DNA of 8,443 nt, taken from the NCBI GenBank assembly GCA_937138955.1, contig CAKZPJ010000593.1, positions 1 through 8,443 of the forward strand. Reading direction: 5' to 3'. Each line of letters opens with the position of its first letter. The stretch's first letter is position 1. A program made the position numbers and the translations under genes. Under the pieces are notes generated by a model that searched no databases, had not been told where the DNA came from, and saw only the letters and a program-made list of their open reading frames with translations. Source of the DNA: an uncultured Flammeovirgaceae bacterium (GTDB taxonomy: Bacteria; Bacteroidota; Bacteroidia; Cytophagales; Cyclobacteriaceae). Positions 1-6,417 of this stretch are shown here, piece by piece.

Positions 1-1
1 A

Positions 2-517
2 GCCGGTGAACGCGATGGTGCTAAAGTAGAAGGCTTTGACTTTGGCAACTCGCCTTACGATGTGATGAACGGCGATTTGAAGGGGAAGTCATTAGCGATG
101 ACCACCACCAATGGAACTTTGGCAATTGAAAAATCAAAGTCGGCAAAGCATCTACTAATTGGCGCTTTCTTGAATCTAAGCGCTTTAGCTAACCGAATTA
201 AAGAGTTGAACGAAGATACGTTGATACTCTGCGCGGGCTGGAAAGGACAGATGAATCTGGAAGATACTTTATTTGCCGGTGCTCTGACTTCCCTACTCAC
301 TAATGACTTTAAAATAAAGAGTGATTCGGCATTAGCCGCTCAGTTACTTTACAAAAATGCTCAGGATAATCTTTACGAAGTTATTTCGCAAACATCGCAC
401 GCTCAACGACTTAATAAGCTGTCGGCCGACGATGATATGCGTTTTTGTTTGAAGAAAGATGAATATGATGTGGTTCCCTATTTAGAAGACGAACATTTAG
501 TAATTCACTCTTCGTAA
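2..517 (+). CDS. comB: 2-phosphosulfolactate phosphatase ComB, C-terminal part (5' end outside window)
   Basis: The reading frame is already open at base 2 (AGERDGAKVEGFDFGNSP) and runs 171 codons to a TAA at 515-517. The family is usually about 235-240 aa, so roughly the first quarter is missing. Family-typical segments are AGER..G.KVEGFDFGNSP at the start, then TTTNGT, CAGWKGQMNLEDTLFAGAL in the middle, and a C-terminal DDDMRFCLKKDEYDVVP. By family knowledge ComB is a Mg-dependent acid phosphatase that turns 2-phosphosulfolactate into 3-sulfolactate. This is a coenzyme M step in methanogens and leads to sulfolactate or other sulfonates in bacteria. It is cytosolic, with no signal or membrane segment visible. 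The stop end overlaps convergent recX by 13 bp. The identification is strong; the role of the product in this organism is not shown by the window. Confidence 0.93.
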   Translation, partial: AGERDGAKVEGFDFGNSPYDVMNGDLKGKSLAMTTTNGTLAIEKSKSAKHLLIGAFLNLSALANRIKELNEDTLILCAGWKGQMNLEDTLFAGALTSLLTNDFKIKSDSALAAQLLYKNAQDNLYEVISQTSHAQRLNKLSADDDMRFCLKKDEYDVVPYLEDEHLVIHSS

Positions 518-984
518 TCGCCCAGTACCTTCCAAATAATTTCTGATTCGTAGCCTTTTCCTTGCACAAAGCGAGCAGTTTTGTGCTTACGAGTATAAGT
601 ATCTTCGCCTTCCATCGAATTCCACTTTTTTTGAATTAACGACCTGAGGGTATCGGTATAATCTGCTTCGCTAATTTCTTTCAAGCCACTACGAATACAG
701 TAGTCTGATATTCCTTTCTGGCGTAAGCCTATTCCTATTTTAATCCGTCCCCACTTGTTACTGCGAAACTTCCCCCGTACATAGGCTTGAGCAAAACGCT
801 CTTCGTTCACAAAGCCATCGCTAATCAATTCACTCAAGATCTCCTCTACCATATCAGAATAAAGTCCGTAGCTGTAGAGTTTATCACGTACTTCCTGCTG
901 AGTACGTTCTTGGTAGGCGCAGTACTTAGCGGCTTTCACCTTCGCTTGCTGCTTCCAAGTCGTTATTCCTTTGTCATTTGTCAA
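505..984 (-). CDS. recX: Regulatory protein RecX
   Basis: This 159-aa protein matches the size and layout of RecX, the small all-helical protein that binds RecA filaments and modulates recombination and SOS induction. Three helical repeats are visible: residues about 20-58 (YCAYQERTQQEVRDKLYSYG, then EEILSELISDGFVNEERFA), about 60-105 (FAQAYVRGKFRSNKWGRIKI, GLRQKGIS) and about 130-157 (RKHKTARFVQGKGYESEIIW). No ATG is available in frame. The start chosen is TTG at 984-982; a stop lies in frame at 1014-1012. A GTG at 939-937 would give a protein only 6 residues longer than the YCAYQER motif and is an alternative. No Shine-Dalgarno is seen. The first codons lie inside a tandem heptamer, so the N-terminus is uncertain. 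It is not next to recA here. Its 3' end overlaps comB by 13 bp. Confidence 0.92.
   Translation of the reverse strand: MTNDKGITTWKQQAKVKAAKYCAYQERTQQEVRDKLYSYGLYSDMVEEILSELISDGFVNEERFAQAYVRGKFRSNKWGRIKIGIGLRQKGISDYCIRSGLKEISEADYTDTLRSLIQKKWNSMEGEDTYTRKHKTARFVQGKGYESEIIWKVLGDYEE
970..983. repeat. Tandem heptamer TTTGTCA x2 at the recX start
   Basis: TTTGTCA occurs twice back to back (970-976 and 977-983), followed by the related string ATCGTTCATTG. Read on the minus strand it supplies the TTG start and the T-N-D-K residues of RecX as annotated. Degenerate runs of this type are familiar from intergenic DNA in Bacteroidota, which raises the question of whether these codons are translated. Confidence 0.5.
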
Positions 985-1001
985 TCGTTCATTGTTTATG
1001 T

Positions 1002-1034
1002 AGTTGCAAGTTCAAAAATCTGAAACCTGCAACT
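1002..1034. repeat. Imperfect inverted repeat in the recX/MFS divergent region
   Basis: The left arm AGTTGCAAGTTCA (1002-1014) faces the right arm TGAAACCTGCAACT (1021-1034) across a 6-base spacer. The outer 7 bp (AGTTGCA/TGCAACT) are perfect. Inside them there is one mismatch, one bulged A and five further pairs. The plus strand continues with T at 1035-1037. It lies upstream of both divergent genes, so it is more likely a regulatory site, a 5'-UTR hairpin of recX, or a degenerate intergenic repeat than a terminator of either gene. Confidence 0.4.
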
Positions 1035-1102
1035 TTTAACTTTCCGATATTTAAACCCTAACCTCGCGCAGAACGTTTCCATCAAAGTCACCTTCAAATT
1101 TT

Positions 1103-2377
1103 TTGCTCTTGCGATCTCATCAGCGCACGCTTTTTCTTCTGTTTACTGCCAATGGTATTTCAGGTTTTGCCCAAGGCATTACGATGTTGGCGGTGCCTTG
1201 GTACTTTGCTCAACAAAGTATGTCTTCGGAGTTCAACCTGCTGTACGGCATTATCACTTTCATAACCCTGCTGTGGGGGCTAACTGCCGGGACTATTGTT
1301 GATCGCTTCAACCGTAAAAATGTTTTCTTGCTAACCAACTCTACCGAAGCGATTATACTTCTGTCGGTAGCCAGCTATGGCTTTTTTATAGGTGGATTAC
1401 CTCCTTGGCTCATCGTTAGCGTGTTTGCGGCCACTATTTTTGGCTTCTATCTGCACTACCCTAATTTATACGCTTTTGCCCATGAGATTAGTTCAGAGGG
1501 AGAATACACGAAAGTTACCTCAGCGATTGAAATTGTAGGGCAGTCAACGAATGTACTAGCCGGGGCTATTGCTGCTTTGTTATTAGAAGGGCTGGACTGG
1601 CACCCAGAACTATCATTGTTGGGGCAGACCTACCACTTTTCATTCACGATTGAAGCCTGGAGCATGCACGAAATCTTTCTGATGGATGGCATCACGTACT
1701 TGCTCTCAATTATACTTATCAGTCTGATTCGTTACGTTCCTCGTTTTAAAGATAAGATTGAGCGAGGATCATTTGCTAAGCGGCTGCGCTCCGGGTTCCG
1801 TTATCTGCGGCAGCATCCGGCTATTTTTCGGTTTGGCTTTTTCTCCCACAGTATCTTCGTAATTATGCTGGTACAGTTGCACGCGCTTATGCCTCTCTAC
1901 GTTACTCAACATCTGGATGCGGGTGGACACGTATTTGGGGGAGTAGAAGTACTCTACGGATTAGGAGCCCTTTCAGCAGGTATTGGAGTTAGCCGTTTGT
2001 TCCGAACCGTACATCCAGTATTAACGATTGCTGTTATGATGGCAATTACTACCGGAGCTTTGTTGTTAAGTGCCACCACCCAATCAGTGGGTATATTTTT
2101 AGGGGTGGGTCTATTAATTGGGTTTACCAACGCCGGAACGCGCGTAATTCGGCTAGCTTTTCTGTTCAAGTATATTCCGAACGAAGTGATTGGTCGGGTT
2201 AACAGTATTTTCAGTATTATGAATGTGCTAATGCGCGTTTGCTTTATTATGCTGTTTTCAGCTCATTTCTTCAGTATTGATTCTAACGTAGTGTTTGCTT
2301 ACTTCATTCTCAGCTTATTCACTACCTTTTCGGCATTAATGTTGTTGAGACAAAAGAGAAAGCAGGCCTTAGCGTAG
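1103..2377 (+). CDS. MFS transporter (12 TM, MFS_3/EntS-like exporter family)
   Basis: This 424-aa hydrophobic protein has about 12 predicted membrane segments in two halves. The segments run from 10-38 (FLLFTANGISGFAQGITMLA) to 395-415, and a basic central loop lies at about 210-240 (RYVPRFKDKIERGSFAKRLR). The loop between TM2 and TM3 carries the MFS signature G63TIVDRFNRK72. The layout, including the G-F-R-Y-L-R-x-H-P segment after TM6, resembles the MFS_3 group, which includes enterobactin and macrolide exporters. The substrate cannot be read from the sequence; proton-driven efflux is the family expectation. TTG at 1103 is the best start because no ATG lies between the upstream in-frame stop at 1052 and codon 28, which is already inside TM1. 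TTG at 1109 is an alternative. The gene stands alone, diverging from recX, with no Shine-Dalgarno. Family call is firm, start and substrate are not. Confidence 0.88.
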   Translation: MLLRSHQRTLFLLFTANGISGFAQGITMLAVPWYFAQQSMSSEFNLLYGIITFITLLWGLTAGTIVDRFNRKNVFLLTNSTEAIILLSVASYGFFIGGLPPWLIVSVFAATIFGFYLHYPNLYAFAHEISSEGEYTKVTSAIEIVGQSTNVLAGAIAALLLEGLDWHPELSLLGQTYHFSFTIEAWSMHEIFLMDGITYLLSIILISLIRYVPRFKDKIERGSFAKRLRSGFRYLRQHPAIFRFGFFSHSIFVIMLVQLHALMPLYVTQHLDAGGHVFGGVEVLYGLGALSAGIGVSRLFRTVHPVLTIAVMMAITTGALLLSATTQSVGIFLGVGLLIGFTNAGTRVIRLAFLFKYIPNEVIGRVNSIFSIMNVLMRVCFIMLFSAHFFSIDSNVVFAYFILSLFTTFSALMLLRQKRKQALA

Positions 2378-2531
2378 CTATTTGTAGCGAAATATATAAC
2401 AAAGGGAAGACTCACTTTCAATTTTCCTTACTATAACCCTAATATCACTAACAATTTTTTATTTTTAATAACTAATACGCTTTTTACCCGTTTTTTTTAT
2501 AGATTTATAGAACGCACTTTAAATTTTTGTC

Positions 2532-2537
2532 GGAGGA
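2532..2537 (+). promoter_or_regulatory. Strong Shine-Dalgarno GGAGGA for the small membrane protein
   Basis: GGAGGA lies 7 bases before ATG 2545. This spacing and strength decide the start in favour of ATG 2545 over the in-frame TTG at 2527, which would place the motif inside the coding region. The recX, MFS, dsbD and CHRD starts here lack such a motif, as is common in Bacteroidota, so this site is unusual in its setting. Confidence 0.65.
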
Positions 2538-2544
2538 ATATCCT

Positions 2545-2781
2545 ATGATTGATTTGCTACTTATGGGGGCAGCGTACGTGATCATGGTCTACTTTATGGT
2601 GGTCCTGATGAAGAAGCGAAATTTTCGCTTCCGTGACGATGAGGATGATGATGATGATGGCGGCATTTCTTTAACTCCTACTCCTGATCTTGACTTGCCC
2701 CCGGGTGTTACTTTGCCCGATGGTGACGATCGGCCGATGCATCGTCGCCGTATTACCGAGCCGGAAGAAGTATTTGCCTGA
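2545..2781 (+). CDS. Small single-pass membrane protein with acidic tract, unrecognised
   Basis: This is a 78-aa protein of unknown function. Residues 3-22 (LLLMGAAYVIMVYFMVVLM) form one membrane segment. The basic stretch KKRNFRFR (23-30) follows, so the positive-inside rule puts the C-terminus in the cytoplasm. Next come a DDEDDDDDGG tract (31-40), a Pro/Asp-rich linker with PTPDLDLPPGVTLPDGDD (45-62), a basic MHRRR and an acidic end. There is no cysteine, no haem-binding motif and no lipobox. The Asp run is encoded partly by five GAT codons at 2644-2658. The ATG start is backed by a GGAGGA ribosome site. It lies 136 bp upstream of dsbD in the same direction, so a link to dsbD is possible but not shown. 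I do not recognise the family; it could be a small membrane-complex accessory. Composition, frame and the ribosome site support a real gene. Confidence 0.7.
   Translation: MIDLLLMGAAYVIMVYFMVVLMKKRNFRFRDDEDDDDDGGISLTPTPDLDLPPGVTLPDGDDRPMHRRRITEPEEVFA
2644..2658 (+). repeat. GAT trinucleotide repeat x5
   Basis: Five perfect GAT codons in the small membrane protein gene are preceded by GAC-GAT-GAG. Slippage by whole units would change the number of aspartates without shifting the frame, so this is a length-variable site and not an on/off switch. Confidence 0.6.
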
Positions 2782-2866
2782 TTTCTATCAGTTAAGCTGC
2801 TATTTTGCGGTTTTATTGCTACTGTGAAAGGTGGCACATTACAACTGTGTATCTTTCCAAGCAACT

Positions 2867-2898
2867 TTTCGTAGTGCGTAAGCGTTTTTCTACCTTAG
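2867..2898 (+). promoter_or_regulatory. Possible Bacteroidota-type promoter of dsbD
   Basis: TTTC (2867-2870) and TACCTTAG (2891-2898) are 20 bases apart and approximate the Bacteroidota primary-sigma pattern TTTG - about 19-21 - TAnnTTTG, with one mismatch in the upstream box and one in the TTTG part of the downstream box. Transcription would begin near 2905, about 13 bases before the dsbD ATG. The match is imperfect and AT-rich DNA gives such hits by chance. Confidence 0.25.
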
Positions 2899-2917
2899 AA
2901 CGCTACTAAAGATACTT

Positions 2918-4993
2918 ATGCCCGTCCGATATATTTCTTGCTTCTTTTTCCTACCTTTTATTGTACTGGGCAGTCATCTGGTGACGGCTCAAATTCTCCA
3001 ACCCGCTACTTGGCAAATAGAGTGGTCAAAAGATAAAGTAAAGGCAGGCGAAGAGGTAGACTTGGTCTTCCGCGTAACTATTGATAAGGATTGGTACCTA
3101 TATTCCACTGATTTTGATCCTGAGCTAGGGCCGATGGTAACGGAATTCACCTTTGAACCTAGCGATAGTTATGAACTGGTCGGCGATATTCGACCCATTG
3201 GTGCTAAAGAAAAGTACGACGAACTGTGGGAGGGAAACTATACTTACTTTACTGAGAAGGCTGAACTTCGGCAGACCATTAAAATACTGGATGAAAATCT
3301 GAAAAGAATTGGTGGCTCGTACAGCTATCAAGTGTGCACCGACGTAGATGGGCGATGTATTCCTTTTGATGATGAATTTTCCTTAGCGGTTCCTTTGGCT
3401 GGTAAGGCTCAGTCTGCTGCGGAAGGTGCTAGCGAAGATATTGGGCAACCCATTCCTGGTAGCGATTTAAACGCTAATCCTCGTGAGTCTACTACTCCGT
3501 ATACTTTAATCACGTTTTTCTTCATTGCCTTTTTGGCCGGATTAGCTGCCCTGCTTACCCCTTGTGTGTTTCCGATGATTCCGATGACGGTGACTTTTTT
3601 TACGGGAGGAAGTAATAACAACGCTGCTGCTATTCGCAAAGCTATTATCTACGGATTATCTATCGTAGCAATCTATACCGTAGTAGGCACGTTGGTTTCG
3701 GTAATATTTGGGCCAACCTTCGCCAATTGGTTAAGCACTCATTGGTTGCCTAACCTATTCTTCTTCGCAGTATTCATTTTCTTTGCCTTGTCTTTCTTAG
3801 GACTGTTTGAAATTACGTTGCCTAGCTCCCTAGTCAATAAAGTAGACCAGCAAGCCGACCGAGGTGGCTACTACGGAATTTTCTTTATGGCGTTTACCTT
3901 GGTTCTGGTTTCATTCTCTTGTACCGGTCCTATTGTGGGCAGTGTGCTGGTTGAATCAGCCGGGGGGCAGTTTGCGAAGCCGATTGTAGGCATGTTAGGT
4001 TTTTCCCTGGCATTTGCTATTCCTTTTTCACTATTTGCCGCATTTCCGCAGTGGTTAAATAGTCTGCCTAAATCGGGCGGATGGTTAAATTCAGTGAAGG
4101 TAGTGCTGGGTTTCTTAGAACTGGCATTAGCTCTCAAATTTTTAAGCGTAGCCGATCAAGTATATCACTGGAATATGCTGGATCGGGAGGTATATCTAAC
4201 GTTATGGATTGTCATTTTCGCATTATTAGGCTTTTACCTGTTAGGAAAGTTACGGCTCCCGCACGATAGTAAATTAGAAACTATTCCGGTACCTCGGTTG
4301 CTATTAGCGATTGCTACTTTTTCGTTTGTTGTGTATCTGATTCCTGGCTTATTTGGGGCACCACTGAAAGCGTTGGCGGGTTATTTGCCTCCCATGCATA
4401 CTCATGACTTTAACATGCCGCTGCTTGTTGCCCAACAACAATCAGCTAATGGCAACACTACTTTGGTTAGCAAGGAAGAACCACTTTGTGAAGACCCTAA
4501 ATACAGCGAGATGCTTCACTTTCCCCACGGTATTCGGGGTTATTTTGATTATGATCAGGCGTTGGCTTGTGCTCAAGCACAAAATAAGCCTTTGTTTATT
4601 GACTTTACCGGACACGGTTGTGTGAACTGTCGGGAAATGGAAGCTCGGGTCTGGTCTGACCCTGCGGTGCTGCAACGACTGAAAGAAGATTTTGTAGTAG
4701 TAGCTCTGTACGTAGATGAAAAAACTGAACTACCCGAATCGGCCTGGTACATCTCGGAATACGACAGCAAGGTGAAGAAAACGATTGGTAAACAGAATGC
4801 CGATTTACAAATTCGCCGATTTAATAATAATGCTCAACCGTACTACGTGCTGCTGAATGATCAGGGGAAACTACTAGCGGAACCTAAAGCTTACGATTTA
4901 AGCGTTGCTAACTTTGTGAATTTCTTGGAATTAGGAAAACAGCGTTTTGCTGCTGGCGAAACAATTGCTGATCCTGCTTTAGCCAACAGATAG
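2918..4993 (+). CDS. dsbD: Thiol:disulfide interchange protein DsbD (protein-disulfide reductase)
   Basis: This 691-aa, full-length three-module DsbD carries electrons from cytoplasmic thioredoxin across the inner membrane to periplasmic disulfide isomerases and cytochrome c maturation proteins. A signal peptide (1-24, ending LVTA) precedes the periplasmic alpha domain (about 27-160) with C140 and C147 in QVCTDVDGRCIPF. About eight membrane segments follow (195-480), with the redox pair C216 (LTPCVFPMIP) and C335 (FSCTGPIVG) 119 residues apart. The C-terminal thioredoxin-like domain (about 540-680) has the active site C568-V-N-C571 in DFTGHGCVNCREME. All three canonical cysteine pairs are present, so the enzyme should be active. 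Two further cysteines, C524 and C551, precede the thioredoxin site. The spacing Cx6C in the alpha domain differs from the E. coli Cx5C. ATG 2918 is the only start that includes the signal peptide; no Shine-Dalgarno is seen. The neighbours are not cytochrome genes, so the substrates here are unknown. Confidence 0.95.
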   Translation: MPVRYISCFFFLPFIVLGSHLVTAQILQPATWQIEWSKDKVKAGEEVDLVFRVTIDKDWYLYSTDFDPELGPMVTEFTFEPSDSYELVGDIRPIGAKEKYDELWEGNYTYFTEKAELRQTIKILDENLKRIGGSYSYQVCTDVDGRCIPFDDEFSLAVPLAGKAQSAAEGASEDIGQPIPGSDLNANPRESTTPYTLITFFFIAFLAGLAALLTPCVFPMIPMTVTFFTGGSNNNAAAIRKAIIYGLSIVAIYTVVGTLVSVIFGPTFANWLSTHWLPNLFFFAVFIFFALSFLGLFEITLPSSLVNKVDQQADRGGYYGIFFMAFTLVLVSFSCTGPIVGSVLVESAGGQFAKPIVGMLGFSLAFAIPFSLFAAFPQWLNSLPKSGGWLNSVKVVLGFLELALALKFLSVADQVYHWNMLDREVYLTLWIVIFALLGFYLLGKLRLPHDSKLETIPVPRLLLAIATFSFVVYLIPGLFGAPLKALAGYLPPMHTHDFNMPLLVAQQQSANGNTTLVSKEEPLCEDPKYSEMLHFPHGIRGYFDYDQALACAQAQNKPLFIDFTGHGCVNCREMEARVWSDPAVLQRLKEDFVVVALYVDEKTELPESAWYISEYDSKVKKTIGKQNADLQIRRFNNNAQPYYVLLNDQGKLLAEPKAYDLSVANFVNFLELGKQRFAAGETIADPALANR

Positions 4994-5066
4994 TGTTAAA
5001 GCGATCGGCGTACGATGTTCAAAATTATTTCATTTGCTTGGAATACTATAACACTACAAACCTAAT

Positions 5067-5079
5067 GGCGACGGTCGCC
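5067..5079. repeat. 13-bp GC palindrome between convergent dsbD and the TPR gene
   Basis: GGCGAC-G-GTCGCC is a perfect dyad around base 5073, in otherwise AT-rich DNA between two convergent stop codons. As RNA it could form a 5-bp GC hairpin with a 3-base loop from either strand. No T-run follows on either side, so it is not a convincing Rho-independent terminator, but its position fits a role in ending transcription or protecting 3' ends. Confidence 0.4.
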
Positions 5080-5097
5080 TAAATACATAAACACATC

Positions 5098-6222
5098 CTA
5101 ATCTAAATACGCTTTCGCTTCTTTCTTCACTATTTCGTACTGGGCCGAGGCTAACGCCTTTTCATATAATTGTCGAGCCTGATTGTACTTTTGTCTTTGA
5201 TGAGCGATTCGAGCCAGCCCAGCGTAAGCAAAGCTGCGGTAATGTTCTGCTTCTTCGCTCTTAAGACCAGTACCCACTTCCAGACTTTTAATATACTGAC
5301 CTTCGGCCTTGGCAAAGTCCTCGTCTCGTTTTTCTAACAGTATTCCCTGAAAAACACGACCACCCATTTGATAATACGGACGGTTATGTAGCAAGAGTTG
5401 GTCAATAGAGGTTTCTAAATTTTGGTACGCATTAGCGGTGAAAGACGCATCTATAAAACTGGCGGTAAAGTAAGGGTTATTAGGATAGTTCTCATGAAGC
5501 GTACGGGCGTATTTAAGAGCCTGAGCAGGGTCATTTTCGTAGTGCAAGTAAATGTGCGTTAGATAATCGGCCGCCTCTGCCTTCATAAAAGTAGATTTCA
5601 GGTACGATTTTTTAATCTGCTCCAAGCCAAGTGTTTTATCTCCACTTTTGAAGAACCAAGTAAACGGTTTATAGATTGGATGAACCTCCGGATATTTCTC
5701 CCGGTAGTAGTTATACAATCCCGTAGAGAAGTAGAATTCAATAAAATCATCCTTCATATCCATTCCGGCTTTTAGCGAGCTATACGCCTCTTTTGCCCGG
5801 GATACCGCTTTCATATAATTACTGGACTCGTTCTCATACAGAGCCAGTAAGCCGTAGCCAGCCATTGTAAAAAAAGTAGCTTCAGGGCTATCACTATCAC
5901 TTTTTAGCATAGCTTCTGCCTTTTCTACTGTCTGATAGAGATATGCCTTCAGCTGTTCCATAGCCTCACTTTCTGGCTCTATCGGATGATGAGCCGCCCG
6001 TACCGTAAGTGCTTCTAGCATGGGGTTCACGGGGTGATTGGGTAGCAACTTCCGAATACGACGGTTCAATTGCTTACTCTCAGCCACATCTGTGTTATAT
6101 AAATGCTGAATATTTTTTTTAATTAGACGCTCAACTTCAGGGTTTTCGATAGAAAGCGAACGCTGAGCCCAACTTACATTAACCAACAGATTTAGCACAA
6201 GCAGTATCAAGATCGTTCTCAT
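5098..6222 (-). CDS. Secreted tetratricopeptide-repeat (TPR) protein, function unknown
   Basis: This 374-aa protein starts with a clear signal peptide, MRTILILLVLNLLVNVSWAQ, with a likely cut after WA or AQ. It has no lipobox cysteine and no later membrane segment, so it should be periplasmic. The rest is helical, with TPR-like pairs. An N-terminal part (25-110) leads to ATFFTMAGYGLLALYENESS (115-134), the family-like signature GLYNYYREKYPEVHPIYKP (168-186), GDKTLGLEQIKKSYLKS (194-210), a helix pair at 216-247 ending LHENYPNNPYF, and a final repeat (329-360) with YAGLARIAHQRQKYNQARQL. This layout resembles a group of bacterial TPR proteins distantly similar to the Iml2/TTC39 fold (DUF3808); that is recalled, not searched. 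It probably acts as a binding scaffold. A purine-rich AAGAAGGA precedes ATG 6222. The upstream CHRD gene is cut off by a terminator, so this is likely its own unit. Confidence 0.8.
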   Translation of the reverse strand: MRTILILLVLNLLVNVSWAQRSLSIENPEVERLIKKNIQHLYNTDVAESKQLNRRIRKLLPNHPVNPMLEALTVRAAHHPIEPESEAMEQLKAYLYQTVEKAEAMLKSDSDSPEATFFTMAGYGLLALYENESSNYMKAVSRAKEAYSSLKAGMDMKDDFIEFYFSTGLYNYYREKYPEVHPIYKPFTWFFKSGDKTLGLEQIKKSYLKSTFMKAEAADYLTHIYLHYENDPAQALKYARTLHENYPNNPYFTASFIDASFTANAYQNLETSIDQLLLHNRPYYQMGGRVFQGILLEKRDEDFAKAEGQYIKSLEVGTGLKSEEAEHYRSFAYAGLARIAHQRQKYNQARQLYEKALASAQYEIVKKEAKAYLD

Positions 6223-6365
6223 ACCTTTCCTTCTTTGTTCAGACAGATAACGTTACCTAAAGCGTTAAGTTTCAGTAGTTATACCGCATGTACACAGGGC
6301 AATTGTCGTTTGCCATAGTGTAGAAATTTGCATAAAAAGAGTGGATATAATAAGCGACATGGCAT

Positions 6366-6393
6366 AAAAAAAAAGAGGCTACTAACCTCTCTT
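6366..6393 (-). terminator. Rho-independent terminator of the CHRD gene
   Basis: Read on the minus strand, AGAGG-(7-base loop)-CCTCT is followed directly by nine T (the A-run at 6366-6374 on the plus strand). A G-T and two A-T pairs can extend the stem. It begins about 25 bases after the CHRD stop codon and ends about 140 bases before the TPR start, so it should separate the two genes. Confidence 0.8.
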
Positions 6394-6417
6394 CCAATCT
6401 CTTAGAACAATAACCTT

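Noticed and set aside
787..1023. Plus-strand 78-codon frame opposite recX
   Set aside because: It lies almost wholly inside a confidently identified recX and shows no family features.
1002..1037. Inverted repeat followed by T-run as a Rho-independent terminator on the plus strand
   Set aside because: No gene is read toward it on the plus strand, since recX runs the other way; the stem is interrupted and the T-run is only four bases.
2378..2526. AT-rich gap after the MFS gene, searched for a terminator or promoter
   Set aside because: It has T-runs (for example near 2490-2500) and a weak AAGGGAA/TTTTCCTT pairing, but the T-runs do not follow a stem and no promoter boxes match well enough to report.
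2527..2544. TTG at 2527 as the start of the small membrane protein
   Set aside because: It would place the GGAGGA ribosome site inside the coding sequence; ATG 2545 has ideal spacing and begins directly before the TM segment.
2589..2864. Minus-strand 91-codon frame opposite the small membrane protein
   Set aside because: It reads the GAT run as poly-serine and has no start context; the opposite strand has a strong ribosome site, TM segment and sensible stop.
3125..4770. Several open frames of 62-88 codons inside dsbD, on both strands
   Set aside because: All overlap conserved DsbD domains and have no independent support.
6223..6365. TAACG...CGTTA inverted repeat (about 6247-6269) upstream of the TPR gene
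   Set aside because: Only 5-bp arms with a long AT-rich spacer, expected by chance in this composition.
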